A DNA stretch of 35,335 bases from a virus. Positions 1 through 9,900 of this stretch are shown here, one piece after another. Both the position numbers and the translations under genes were made by a program. Under the pieces are notes generated by a model. The model saw only the letters and a program-made list of their open reading frames with translations. It searched no databases and was not told where the DNA came from. The stretch is from IMG/VR virus record IMGVR_UViG_3300010354_000267, positions 1 through 35,335 of that record, one strand, 5' to 3'. Every line of letters starts with the position of its first letter. Within the stretch, counting starts at the first letter, position 1.

Positions 1-1
1 A

Positions 2-1891
2 ACTTCTTCTGTCACGGGCGTTGCATCGTTTAGAGATGGCGATTTCGATGTTTCCATAACAGGCGCAGTTTCTCTAGATGCAGTTGTTGCTAAAACAAAT
101 ACTGCACAAACATTCACGGCTTTGCAGACTTTTTCTGGAGGAATTACAGGATCAACTGCACATTTTAGAACGGCTTCTATACCGCTAATTGGCTCAGAGC
201 AAATTGGTCTGTCCGGTGATGGTGCAGGAATTTACTTTGCTTCGGGCAATAATCCTGCATATCAACCATATATCGGATTTCCCCAACGAGGATTAGATGA
301 TATTCATATTGTTTCTGGCGGGGTAATTAGGATCGGAAATCCCGATTCAGATTATCCCGGAAATGATGGTGCAATCATCATCAATGATGGTGTATTGTCA
401 ATACAAAATATCAATACAATAAACGGTGCGGTTAGAACTGTCAATCAAATAGGAAATAATGTAACGATAAACGGTGGTCTCGGAATTCGTGCAGATACTG
501 GTGCTACAACAATCACGATTCACAACCTCGGTGTCACAAGTTTCAACGGTTCAACGGGTGCCGTAAGTTACTATCCACCTTTTGCTACACAATCAGTCAC
601 CGGTGTAGCATCGTTCTCATCGACAAACTTTGATGTCAATAATGGTGCAGTCAGCATCAAAAACGGTGGGGTTCCAAATGATGCACTAGCAAATTCAAGC
701 GTTACTGTTTCTTCTCTTGGACCTGGTCTTGGCGGTGGTGGATCTGTTTCTCTTGGCGGATCAGTAACACTTACGAATCTTGGTGTTACCGGCATTTCTA
801 CAAACACAAATAGCGGAATCACAATCAGCGGCACTACAGGTCAGGTTGTCATCTCCAATTCTGGTGTAACAGGATTCCGTGTTGGCGGAACTTTGCTGAC
901 AGGAACTCCGTCACTAACCAACAATAATAACATTGTTACAAGTGGAATCAACCTAATTCCAAGCGGACAGAATATTGCGGTGTGGAATACAGGGGTAACC
1001 TCGCTGAATGGTCTCACGGGCGCACGGACGCTCACGGGCGATGGTGGTGCGGTTCGTGGAGTAAACAATAATGCCATCACGGCAAGAATTGTCGATTGCA
1101 ATGGTGCTAGTGGAGTAGTTGCATTCGATTGCTCGGTATTTACAATCGACAATGGAGTAGTTACTGGAGTAAAAACCATCACTCCGGGCACAGCGTGTGC
1201 AGATTGTGCCGGAACAGCAGCAAATTCATCGGAGTGCAATGCGTGTGAGGGGTTGGGATGCAACTGTACTTTTTTTGCTGATATGAGCGGCGGTAGATGC
1301 ATATGCGATCCAATGGCTTTTGATGGAAATGGTCTGGAATCGGAATATGATGCGAATGGAAACCTTGTCGCTCTTTGGGTTTCCGCTGATAACCTGAACA
1401 ACTACACCGGAGACTTTACCACAAAGACCACTCCAAAAGTCGTCATGTTTGATCCGGACGAGGCAGGACTTCAAAAAACAAAAGCAGTCACCATTCAGGA
1501 TCTGTTTGTCAAGAACTACAATGTTTTCGAAAGCAAGACACCAAACCAACTTGCAAGTCCCAACAAAAAAGGATCAAACGACAAGATTGAATTTGAAATC
1601 GTAACGGGATTGTTGGCACAAGGCGACCAAGGTCTTCTTAAGGGCGGTACTGCATACGAATACATCGCAAACAACACGATATCATCGATCAATGGTTGTA
1701 CGGGCGGCACATTCAGCATAACCGGAACCGCACAAGAAGTTACTGTAACGACAGGAATCAATTGCCGTCAGATCGTAATCGGATTGCCCGACAGCGTGAG
1801 AATTCCGCATATTTCCGGCACGGGCGGCACATTCAGCGGAACCATCACGGCAAACAAATTCGTTGGTTCGATGGATGGAGGACTCTTCTAA
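2..1891 (+). CDS. Tail-fibre-like virion protein, 5' end cut by window edge
   Basis: The frame is open from base 2 to the TAA at 1889-1891, so the visible 629 residues are the C-terminal part of a longer protein; an in-frame TTG at 122 is not needed as a start. The sequence is low in charge and rich in Gly, Thr, Ser, Asn and Val, with many TG dipeptides, as in trimeric phage fibres. A unit of the form SVTGVASF-x4-FDV-x2-GAVS occurs at 8-79 and again at about 592-660, so the protein has internal repeats. An NTAQTFTALQTFSGG module at about 104-142 matches one in the next gene. A block at about 1099-1310 holds ten cysteines (CADC, CNAC, CNC, CIC), which is odd for a fibre and recalls the cysteine-rich proteins at 12460 and 18702. 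The role as a fibre or other virion appendage is inferred from composition and context; the receptor is unknown. Confidence 0.7.
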   Translation, partial: TSSVTGVASFRDGDFDVSITGAVSLDAVVAKTNTAQTFTALQTFSGGITGSTAHFRTASIPLIGSEQIGLSGDGAGIYFASGNNPAYQPYIGFPQRGLDDIHIVSGGVIRIGNPDSDYPGNDGAIIINDGVLSIQNINTINGAVRTVNQIGNNVTINGGLGIRADTGATTITIHNLGVTSFNGSTGAVSYYPPFATQSVTGVASFSSTNFDVNNGAVSIKNGGVPNDALANSSVTVSSLGPGLGGGGSVSLGGSVTLTNLGVTGISTNTNSGITISGTTGQVVISNSGVTGFRVGGTLLTGTPSLTNNNNIVTSGINLIPSGQNIAVWNTGVTSLNGLTGARTLTGDGGAVRGVNNNAITARIVDCNGASGVVAFDCSVFTIDNGVVTGVKTITPGTACADCAGTAANSSECNACEGLGCNCTFFADMSGGRCICDPMAFDGNGLESEYDANGNLVALWVSADNLNNYTGDFTTKTTPKVVMFDPDEAGLQKTKAVTIQDLFVKNYNVFESKTPNQLASPNKKGSNDKIEFEIVTGLLAQGDQGLLKGGTAYEYIANNTISSINGCTGGTFSITGTAQEVTVTTGINCRQIVIGLPDSVRIPHISGTGGTFSGTITANKFVGSMDGGLF

Positions 1892-1894
1892 ATA
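1888..1894 (+). promoter_or_regulatory. T4-type late promoter motif CTAAATA
   Basis: CTAAATA, one base from the core of the T4 late consensus TATAAATA, overlaps the TAA stop of the preceding fibre gene and lies 19 bases before the ATG at 1914. It would drive the fibre, adhesin and methyltransferase genes late in infection if gp55 recognises it. Confidence 0.55.
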
Positions 1895-1913
1895 GGGTGG
1901 AGAAGTATTCGAT

Positions 1914-3545
1914 ATGCCAAAAGAAAGCACGATTCAGCACTATTCTTCAACGGTGACAGGAAATGCTCCTGCCGCCATCGATTTGTCAACGGGTGAGTTG
2001 GCTATCAATGTAGCGGATGAGAAAGTGTTCTTCAAGAATCTCGGCGGAAGCGTTGTTTCGCTGTCTCAGACAAAAGACCTGTCGGGTGCATTTGCGTCAA
2101 AGTCAACAGAAAACACATTTACGCAGATGCAAACCTTCTCGGGTGGTCTGTCGGGCAACTTGACGGGAAATGCAACAACCGTAACCGTGACCGACACAAA
2201 TACGGGAACACGATTCCTCTGCATGGCAGGCGGTACGGGTCAAACTGGAATCTTTATTGATCGCACAACGACACCGCTTCAATATGTACCGGGATTGGGA
2301 AGAATCACGCTTCAATCTCTGCAAGCCACATCAGGCGGAGCAAGCACAATATTCAGTAGTGCTGGATTGGTTTCGACAAGTTTCTTTTCTTGTAGTGTTG
2401 CCGAGTCGATGGATTTTGTGACAACAAACACCGATCCTGGAAACAGTTCAATTTACTTTGTAACACCAAATGGAGATGTGGCATTTGGTGATGTCTATGG
2501 TTATGGTTCTGAAAACACCCTCAACATCTTTGGTGGTGCCAACATAATGGCATTTGCAAGTTCGGCGGGTACGAATGCCGGAAAGTTGAAGTTTGGAATC
2601 AACCGAAACGGTCTTGGCTGGACTGGTCAATTTGGATATGGCATTGAGTTGGGTCAAGACTCATCAAGAATGATGCGAATGACTCGCATTTTCAATGGAC
2701 TAACTGATCAATCCACCACGGGGCCGACATGCAATGCGACATTTGATCTGTCTGACAGCGGCGACCTGACCATCAAGCCAAGCGGCGGCGACCTGATTGT
2801 TTCAGGTTCATTGACCGTCACGGGAACAGGATTGAGCGGTAATGTCGTTGTGAACAATCAACTGAATGTTCTTGCCGGTGCAACATTCGCAGCATCCACG
2901 GATGTTTACTTTGGCGGTTCTACCAGAGGAATCATCATCAACGGCGGTAAAGGTTCTAGCGACATCTATGCGTATGGAAACACGGAAATCAATATTGACG
3001 GATATGTAGGAAACGGAGTTTCCGTTCGTGGATACATCGTGAATATTGGTGATGTTGATGGGAATGCAAATGGAACAAAGATAATTCTTGATGATAATAC
3101 TCCCGGAAGCATTACATATGAAACTGGGGGTACGCATGGGTTTTCAGGAAATGTTCGGCTAGGCAGTTTAGCAACAGATAGAACAACGATCTATGGTTCC
3201 AAGGTTGTCAATGAGTTTGTCTTCAACAACGGAACCGCAAGAACGGTCGGAGTCAGTTGGGCAAACGGAAATGTTCAGTTGCTTGGCGGTACTGGCTCGG
3301 GTGCGACAGGAGTAACCGCAATCTACTTCACGGGCGCACCCGCAACTGGAGCGGCAAGCATCACACTCATCGTCACCAACGGCGGAAACATGACGGGCAA
3401 CACCAACTTCTGGGCAACGAACATCAAGTGGCCCGGAGGAAACAAGCCCACTTTGACCGCAAGCGGAACCGATGTGATTTCTTTCGTCACCCCCGATGCC
3501 GGATCGACAATCTATGGATTCGTTGGAGGCTTGAACTTCGCATGA
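1914..3545 (+). CDS. Tail-fibre-like virion protein
   Basis: 543 residues. The N-terminus has the pattern TGELAINVADEKVFFKN (about residues 26-42), a short motif seen at the start of many phage fibre and neck-appendage proteins; a shorter version (YGELAVNIFDKKLF) starts the gene at 5036. Residues 63-85 repeat the NTFTQMQTFSGG module of the preceding gene. The rest is Gly/Thr/Asn-rich with regularly spaced beta-type strands (for example GDLTIKPSGGDLIVSGSLTVTG), as in beta-helical or triple-stranded fibres. The ATG at 1914 is chosen because it follows a late promoter motif and gives the conserved N-terminus. The stop overlaps the ATG of the next gene (ATGA), so the two are probably translationally coupled. 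A virion fibre role is well supported by composition; which fibre is not known. Confidence 0.75.
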   Translation: MPKESTIQHYSSTVTGNAPAAIDLSTGELAINVADEKVFFKNLGGSVVSLSQTKDLSGAFASKSTENTFTQMQTFSGGLSGNLTGNATTVTVTDTNTGTRFLCMAGGTGQTGIFIDRTTTPLQYVPGLGRITLQSLQATSGGASTIFSSAGLVSTSFFSCSVAESMDFVTTNTDPGNSSIYFVTPNGDVAFGDVYGYGSENTLNIFGGANIMAFASSAGTNAGKLKFGINRNGLGWTGQFGYGIELGQDSSRMMRMTRIFNGLTDQSTTGPTCNATFDLSDSGDLTIKPSGGDLIVSGSLTVTGTGLSGNVVVNNQLNVLAGATFAASTDVYFGGSTRGIIINGGKGSSDIYAYGNTEINIDGYVGNGVSVRGYIVNIGDVDGNANGTKIILDDNTPGSITYETGGTHGFSGNVRLGSLATDRTTIYGSKVVNEFVFNNGTARTVGVSWANGNVQLLGGTGSGATGVTAIYFTGAPATGAASITLIVTNGGNMTGNTNFWATNIKWPGGNKPTLTASGTDVISFVTPDAGSTIYGFVGGLNFA

Positions 3546-4417
3546 TAGGCGCAGCAAGAGGTCCGCAAGGAAGAAGTTACCAACTTCTTTTCACAAGCAC
3601 ATTCACCACAGGAGGAACACAATCATACAAGATTCCTGAGGGTGCGCTTTATCTCCATGTGCAAATGTGGGGTGCGGGTGGCGGTGGTGGTGGCGGAAGA
3701 GCGGCGGGGTCTAGACCCACTCTTTACTATGGAGGTGGCGGGGGTGCAGGAGGTGATTATGGTGAGTTCTTTTTCTACGGCGGTGACGGTCTTGTTGTGA
3801 GATATGACCCAATAGTTATTGGGGAAAACCCTTTCACCGGACCATGCAATAATTTTGACATGCAATCCGGAGACACCATAGAGTTGTATGTCGGAAATGC
3901 GGGTGCTGGAGGTGCCGCAAATACCAATGGAACTGCCGGTCAAAGCACTCGTTTAGTTAGTCACAAAAGAAATGGAACTCTAGTTCTTAATCACGACAAT
4001 TCCATTGGATGGTTAAATGGGGATGAGTTGATCCCCACTTCTTACCTATGCGATTCAAGTTATTTGTATAGCGTTTCTGTAGGTGGTGGTGCGGCTGGCA
4101 CATCGCCCACTACGATTCCCGGCGGCGCACCAAATCCCCCCTTTCTAGGAAGTCCTGTACCCGATAGAAAAGTAGGCTTATCCGCAGGATCAAACGGAAC
4201 AAACAATTCAGGCAGCACGACAACATCGCCCGGGGGCACGGGTGGCAGAGCAGGAGGCACGGGCGGCGCAGGCGGAACCGCAGGCGCAGCGGGGGCAAAC
4301 GGTACTGCGGGAACTTTTCCGGGTGGCGGTGGTGGTGGCGGTGGTTCGAATGCAACAACCCGTGGCACCGGAGGTAGAGGTGCAACTGGACAAGTAATCA
4401 TAAGGGCATACGGATGA
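3542..4417 (+). CDS. Glycine-rich adhesin-like protein
   Basis: 291 residues starting at the ATG inside the preceding stop (ATGA). After a short N-terminus comes a segment ending in LHVQMWGAGGGGGGG (about residues 36-52), typical of the glycine-rich domains of phage receptor-binding tips. Further runs of Gly follow, with alternating GG-aromatic and GG-Ala motifs, and the last 90 residues are almost entirely Gly, Ala, Thr and Asn with two six-to-eight-residue Gly runs. In T4-like phages the gp38-type distal adhesins use polyglycine-II helices bundled this way to form the receptor-binding surface, and they are encoded directly after the fibre gene, as here. The assignment as a tip adhesin is therefore inferred from composition and position. 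The next gene again overlaps by ATGA. Confidence 0.65.
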   Translation: MIGAARGPQGRSYQLLFTSTFTTGGTQSYKIPEGALYLHVQMWGAGGGGGGGRAAGSRPTLYYGGGGGAGGDYGEFFFYGGDGLVVRYDPIVIGENPFTGPCNNFDMQSGDTIELYVGNAGAGGAANTNGTAGQSTRLVSHKRNGTLVLNHDNSIGWLNGDELIPTSYLCDSSYLYSVSVGGGAAGTSPTTIPGGAPNPPFLGSPVPDRKVGLSAGSNGTNNSGSTTTSPGGTGGRAGGTGGAGGTAGAAGANGTAGTFPGGGGGGGGSNATTRGTGGRGATGQVIIRAYG

Positions 4418-4989
4418 CACGAATACAGGTCAACATCCCAACGGGCACGATTGGGGAATGGTCGATTCGCAAGGCAACAGGCGATTCTCCCGCATATGGT
4501 GTATCCACGATGTTCTCGCAAATTGTCGGTCATGATGCCACATATCTTGAAGAGCCTTCGGGGGAATACACATTCCTTTGCCATGATTCTCTTGGACCGA
4601 TCATGCAGGACACAACGCATGAATACCGTGAGCATCAAGAACTTTGGGATGGTGCCACGGGCGATGTGCTGATCGGCGGATTGGGAATTGGATTGGTCAA
4701 CCAAAAGTTGATCGACTATCCCAATATCACTTCAATCACAATTGTTGAGAAAAATCAAGAGGTGATTGACCTGGTTTGGCAGCATGTCCCGAAGGACTCA
4801 CGCTTTACGCTGATTCATGCAGACATCGATACATGGACCCCACCGGAAAATTCTCATTGGCATTACGGATGGTTTGATACATGGATAGGGGATAATACGA
4901 TAGCAAACCATGAAGAATACAATCAAATGTTGGAGCAGAAGTATTCTTCTTTCTGCGATCAAATGGGATTCTGGAGGCAGGAAGCATGA
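4414..4989 (+). CDS. Methyltransferase-like protein (spermidine synthase-like Rossmann fold)
   Basis: 191 residues, start overlapping the adhesin stop (ATGA). Residues about 87-100 read DVLIGGLGIGLVNQ, a good SAM-binding motif I (glycine loop after a hydrophobic strand). It is followed by an acidic strand end, ITIVEKN (about 108-114), where the Glu would bind the ribose, and by FTLIHADIDTW (about 131-141) and a HYGWFDTWIGDN strand that fits motif IV. This order is that of the spermidine synthase/O-methyltransferase superfamily. The protein is shorter than a full spermidine synthase and the substrate is unknown. Its place inside the fibre operon is unusual: it could modify a virion protein, a surface glycan or a small molecule. 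The fold is fairly sure, the reaction is not. Confidence 0.65.
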   Translation: MTRIQVNIPTGTIGEWSIRKATGDSPAYGVSTMFSQIVGHDATYLEEPSGEYTFLCHDSLGPIMQDTTHEYREHQELWDGATGDVLIGGLGIGLVNQKLIDYPNITSITIVEKNQEVIDLVWQHVPKDSRFTLIHADIDTWTPPENSHWHYGWFDTWIGDNTIANHEEYNQMLEQKYSSFCDQMGFWRQEA

Positions 4990-5022
4990 CAATGGCTCTC
5001 TGCAAACTTTCATAAACTACCC

Positions 5023-5029
5023 CTAAATA
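5023..5029 (+). promoter_or_regulatory. T4-type late promoter motif CTAAATA
   Basis: CTAAATA in the 46-base gap after the methyltransferase-like gene ends only six bases before the ATG at 5036. T4 late transcripts usually start about six bases after this box, so the mRNA from here would have almost no leader. No Shine-Dalgarno sequence is visible. Confidence 0.55.
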
Positions 5030-5035
5030 TGCAGT

Positions 5036-6028
5036 ATGGGTCTATTCAAGGTCAAAAGAACAGCAGTTCCCGGCAGAATTCCCGTAGGACTCACCTACGG
5101 CGAACTTGCAGTAAACATATTTGACAAGAAACTTTTTGTCGGCGGCACATCGGGAACCGGACCTGCAATCGAAATAGTCGGCGGTGGCGGCGGGGATGGC
5201 ACAGGACCGACATGGACAAATCCCGCACCAACAACAGCATCTTTTGAAGGCATTCCTGAAGGAACCACAATTGATTTGGGCAAAAATGCAATAGAAATAC
5301 TTGAATTGCTTCTTTATCCATATCAGAATGTTTCATTTGGCTCATTCAATGTGGGATTGGCTACAGCATATGAATTGGGACAAACCGCAGGAAACGGAAA
5401 CCAAACAATAACATGGACATCATCTCAGCCCGATGCAAATTGGGTTTCTGGAAGTGGAGTGTTGGAATATACGCTCGACAACAATGGTATAACATACTAT
5501 GGTCTGACTTCGGGTTTCAACCCAACAGCAGATTCACAAACGGTAACATATCCCGCATTCAATTCAGTAGACCCGGTAAACAACTTCTTGACCATAAGAC
5601 TGCGAGGGCAGGAAGTGGGTCCCGAAGGCGGCGGTCCACTTACGGTTTCCACGACAAAAGGAAGCCGATGGTGGCCCAAGTTCTATACAGGCAGATCGGC
5701 AAACCCCGCTCTTACGGGAGGAGATAGATCAACTCTGGTTGATGGCAACACCTCTGGCGTTTTGCACACTTTTAGCACATACAATTCCACATTTACGAAC
5801 GGAATTGACGGATACATCTACTTCTTTGTAGATGACAGTCGATCAATCACGAAGATTACATACAACGGTCTTGATGTTGCGATGGAAACAGTTCTTCCAA
5901 CGCCTTCACGGGTGTCGGCACACACAAATGCATACGGGCTGACGAGGAATTACAAAATCTACAGGAGCCTTTACAAACTTCCCGGAGAAATTACTAGCAT
6001 TCTGCCGATGATAGTATCTTTTAGTTAA
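5036..6028 (+). CDS. Virion protein with fibre-attachment N-terminus and shared C-terminal domain
   Basis: 330 residues. The N-terminus (about 20-40) has YGELAVNIFDKKLFVGG, the same short motif as the fibre at 1914. A Gly-rich hinge (about 50-60) leads into a segment around residues 95-190 with beta-sandwich-like alternation (FGSFNVGL, YELGQ, ITWTSSQPDANW). The last 130 residues share a pattern with the ends of the next two genes: a YIYFFVDD / YLYFAHPVRL / YIYIAYPARL strand and a terminal YKIYRS / FYVYRS / YKIWRS strand. This indicates a duplicated C-terminal module in three consecutive genes. The ATG at 5036 is favoured because it gives the conserved N-terminus, although it lies directly after a late promoter box without a ribosome binding site. 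It is probably a fibre, collar or decoration protein; the exact role is unknown. Confidence 0.65.
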   Translation: MGLFKVKRTAVPGRIPVGLTYGELAVNIFDKKLFVGGTSGTGPAIEIVGGGGGDGTGPTWTNPAPTTASFEGIPEGTTIDLGKNAIEILELLLYPYQNVSFGSFNVGLATAYELGQTAGNGNQTITWTSSQPDANWVSGSGVLEYTLDNNGITYYGLTSGFNPTADSQTVTYPAFNSVDPVNNFLTIRLRGQEVGPEGGGPLTVSTTKGSRWWPKFYTGRSANPALTGGDRSTLVDGNTSGVLHTFSTYNSTFTNGIDGYIYFFVDDSRSITKITYNGLDVAMETVLPTPSRVSAHTNAYGLTRNYKIYRSLYKLPGEITSILPMIVSFS

Positions 6029-6036
6029 CATAGACC

Positions 6037-6984
6037 ATGCCAATCACAGGAACAGTTCCAGTAACGGGGAGAATAGCACCAATCAGCGATGCTGCGGTCT
6101 ATCCTGTTACTGATCCTCAATGGGGTTTAGGCGGGCTTCGTTCGGTGGGAACCACCACACAGAGAGATGAAATTACTGTTGAACGCCGTCAGGTAGGCAT
6201 GATGGTATATGTTAGTGGGGAGGACAAATATTACTCTCTCATCGGCGGGACAGCCAACGCAAATTGGGTTGAGTTCAGTATTGGTGTAGGAACGCCCGGA
6301 GCAACGGGTGTCACGGGTCCACAGATTGTCATAATCGACACGGTATCAACCACAATCGATCAAACAATACTCAAGGGGTCTTCTGCCTATGCACTCAACG
6401 GAGATTCCATTCTTTTAACATATGCGGGGGGGATCGCACCCGCTACGGGATGTGCTTTCCTGACAGACCCATCCAAGGGGTCGGGGTTTCCGGTGTATTT
6501 CAGTAGTGCATCGATGACAGGAATTGATTTCACCTCACAGACTCTGACGGCAGCGGTTGGTGATTCTGTAACGATTCGGATCGTAGTGACGGGTCCGGCT
6601 TCTTATTCTTCTGATTCCTACGACTACGAGGTGGTTTTTGGAAATGAGTTGCGGTGGGGTGCCACGAATGGTGCAAGCATGACAGGCACTCAAGTTCAAA
6701 GTGTGTTGTCCAATTCTATCGTAAAAGAATCGGTAGACCATGAATTCAGCGTTCCTTTGAACTATGGGGATTATTTGTATTTTGCCCATCCTGTTCGGCT
6801 TGGCGGGTCTCGTCAATCAATAAATAACGCTGCATATGGTGGAATGTCGTTGCAGGGAGACCTATCATCGGGCGATTCGTCCGTAACTTCAATAAATAGC
6901 AACGGCTTTAGTGAACTTTTTTATGTCTATCGTAGTGAGAATCGTCTTGGCGAATTACTCAAGGTTAGAACTACAAGCACATAA
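6037..6984 (+). CDS. Virion protein, paralogous C-terminal domain
   Basis: 315 residues, eight bases after the previous stop; there is no clear Shine-Dalgarno, so coupling to the upstream gene is likely. The N-terminal 95 residues (GQVTDPQWGLGGLRSVG-like, then VERRQVGMMVYVSGEDKYYSL) resemble small phage proteins that precede a fibre repeat. A very short collagen-like stretch, GTPGATGVTGPQ, lies near residue 90. The C-terminal half, with NELRWGATNGASMTG, DYLYFAHPVRLGG and SELFYVYRSENRL, aligns by eye with the end of the next, much larger gene (NDFLYGLTNASYLTG, YYIYIAYPARL, EKYKIWRSEQRF). The pair looks like a duplication of one domain. A structural role is inferred from sequence type and location. 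Confidence 0.65.
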   Translation: MPITGTVPVTGRIAPISDAAVYPVTDPQWGLGGLRSVGTTTQRDEITVERRQVGMMVYVSGEDKYYSLIGGTANANWVEFSIGVGTPGATGVTGPQIVIIDTVSTTIDQTILKGSSAYALNGDSILLTYAGGIAPATGCAFLTDPSKGSGFPVYFSSASMTGIDFTSQTLTAAVGDSVTIRIVVTGPASYSSDSYDYEVVFGNELRWGATNGASMTGTQVQSVLSNSIVKESVDHEFSVPLNYGDYLYFAHPVRLGGSRQSINNAAYGGMSLQGDLSSGDSSVTSINSNGFSELFYVYRSENRLGELLKVRTTST

Positions 6985-6996
6985 AGGTAAACCAAA

Positions 6997-9900
6997 ATGG
7001 CAATTGACCTAGCATCAATCCTAAAGCAAATCGCCCGTGATGGAAGTCAGGGAGCGAGCGGCAACAGTTTCTTCTATCTGCTTGATGCGTCTGATATCGA
7101 TTTCAAAGTAAACGGATTTATCACAAGCAGCGGGGTCAGCGGACCAAACGCCGAAGTAGAAAACCGTCTTGGAAACAAGTATATTGTTCTTGACGAATCC
7201 GGTTTGACCAACGCTGCAATCGGTTCAGGAATTCGTTCTCAAGGAATTTCGAACAACGATATTATTGAAAAGCGTGGTTCTTATTGGGGCATTCACATGG
7301 ATGCCTCGCTCACCGGAAATGCAAGAGGGGCTTCTGGTGGTGCGCTTGCATACTCCGTTCCAGAAAAATCGTACTACTATTACGACAGCACCGGATGGAA
7401 AAAGTTTGGCACAGGATCGGTTGATGTTTCAAGTTTGACTGCCGGATTCGGAATCGGAATTTCTGGTACTGCTAGCGGAGTTCTGGCTTTCAACAATCTT
7501 GGTGTAACAGGAATTACGATCCCCGGTCAAACCACGGCTCTTGGTCTTTCAGGCACGGTTGGTCTCTCTGCCGGTGTTGCAACAAACATCACGCTAGATG
7601 GAAATCGTATTGTAATCTCGGTTGATACTGGCGCACTTGGAGGTTCTTTCAATATTCTTGATCAGTCTGGAAACAGCGATCAAGTAAATCTAAATTCGAC
7701 ACTCACATTCACGGGTGGCGCAGGAATGTCCGTGGTTGCTTCGGACAACAAGTTGACATTCAATAGCATCATAAATGGTGCTACAAACGGCGGATATTTT
7801 GAATATGGAACAACAGGTTCATGGTCGTTTAAAGACAATTCGTCTTTTGTTGCCCGTCCTGCAAATGCGGAAAATTCCAAGCCGGAATCATTCGTTGTCG
7901 GAAACAATGGGACGATTGAAGACCTGTATGTTTCTTTGCCCGGTAACCGGGTCAACCTGATCAAGCACAGCCAAGATTGGGTAACATCATCATGGAATAG
8001 GTACAATGGAAAAGAAGTAGTAGATCAAATCAATACTGATGTTGGTTGGCCCTTGGGGGGCACAGGCGGCATCAAAGTAGTATTTGATGATGGTGATGGA
8101 GATCCGGTAGGTGCTGCATGGAGCAACGGAATTTATCAACTGTTCTTTGACACGACCACAAACGGTGCAGTTACAGGACAGGAATATACCCTATCATGTT
8201 GGGCACAAAGAGCGCCGGAAAATGGCGATCATGATCTTAAGATTCGTCTGAGTTATTATTCCGCCAGCATAGATGGAAGCATTCACTCACAGCCGATTCC
8301 TGTAGGAAACACTCCCGAAAGAGTATCTTTCAGTTTTGTTTCTGTTGACGGCAATCAATTATCAAATGTTGCTATCGGTAATGATCACCCCGAAGGACAG
8401 GCTGGTGCCGGATCAACGGGTGCGGTATACCTATGGGGAATTCAACTTGAGCGTGGTACTGAACCGACAAATTACATTAGAACATTTGGTGCTACTGCTT
8501 CTGCGTCAGCAAAAAGTGTTCGTGTATCAAGCAGTTTCTACGGTCTGACTGGAGTAACTAGCGGTTTTTATCCGGCAGGACTCTCATCGAGTGGAATTAC
8601 GGGCGACCGACTAGTTGTCGCCACAGGACCATCAAGCGATCCATTCCGCACATATGTTAAATTTGGAAATGCTTGGGTTCAGACCGGTGTTGTTGGTGTA
8701 GGTCAGGGTCCAGTCGGACCAACGGGTGCCCAAGGTACTGCTGGAAATAAAGGCGATACGGGCGATGCGGGAATTAGCGGATACAACAGCGGAATATTGG
8801 TTCCGTTTAACTCCACCGAAGCGGGTCTTTCCGGACTTTCTTTTGGTGCTTCATCACTCTTTTTCATTAATGCATATGAACATCCTGGATTGTCCGCTGC
8901 TAGCAGTTTCGCCAGTCTGATTTCCCCAATTCGTGGTCAAACCATTATCGCACGAAATGAAAGAAACAGCGATAATGTTGTTGTTTTCCGTGCGACAGGT
9001 GCGGTTAATTTCGTTGATGTTGATACTAATATTGTCACGACATCGTTGAACGGCTCCTATGTTTTAGGAAACTCCTCCACATTCTCATATCCGGGAGCGA
9101 CCGGAGGATTGTTGCTTACCTTCCTGCCCGATGGGATTCGTGGTACTACAGGCTCGACCGGACAAAAAGGAGCAACCGGTGATGTTGGATATCACCTCTC
9201 TCTTCTCAATACGGGTGTTGATGCTACGGATCAGTTGAAGTTTGTGGATGCGAATAATATTGGATTCACCGGAGTTGGTGCAGATGATGCAACCCTACTG
9301 AATTTCATGATGGCTCAAGTTACTGGAGGAAATCCAGTAACAATCACTTTCGATCCATCGTCCGGAAATAAAAGCGATTACTCTGTTTTCTACGCAACAG
9401 GCGAATCGAAAGTCGGAACTTACCAATGGGAATTTGCCGGTAACTACCTCTATGGAAATCAAGCAACCATTGGCAATTCTTCAACACCTGTAAGCATACA
9501 TTTTACAATCAATGGGAAATCGGGTCTTACTGCTTCCGCAGGATTTGCAACATCGTGGGGCGTAACTGCATCGGGCGGTCCTTTAAATACCGGAGCAACA
9601 GCGGGACAAATTTGGGTTCTTCGAAATGCTCTGCCGGAAAATATTAGTGCGGTATACATGCCGCCCTTTGACAGATTTGAGAAATCGCTGACAGGATTGT
9701 ATGAAAAGGTATTTTCTGTTGGTGGTACTGGCGGGAATCCGCTCAAAGGAACTTTGTATGTCACCAGAGAAGATCAGGGTGCAGTTGGTGCAACGAATGA
9801 TACATTCATTTTCAATGTAACAAGCGTTGGCACAATTGTTCCGGGCAGACATACACAACTCAGCGGCAATCTTGTTGCGGGTTCCACGGGAATGTTCGGC

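Noticed and set aside
122-136. TTG at 122 as the true start of the first fibre gene
   Set aside because: The frame is open to the left edge and the upstream residues belong to the same repeat pattern found again downstream.
841-1401. 186-residue minus-strand frame inside the first fibre gene
   Set aside because: Complete overlap with a well-supported coding strand; composition is that of a shadow frame.
4201-4400. GGCGG/ACGGGC tandem pattern as a CRISPR or satellite repeat
   Set aside because: The pattern follows Gly, Ala and Thr codons in frame, with no regular spacers; it is low-complexity coding sequence.
4060-4704. Long minus-strand frame opposite the glycine-rich adhesin, very rich in proline
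   Set aside because: It is the mirror of Gly codons on the coding strand, crosses two real plus-strand genes, and has no ribosome binding site or family pattern.
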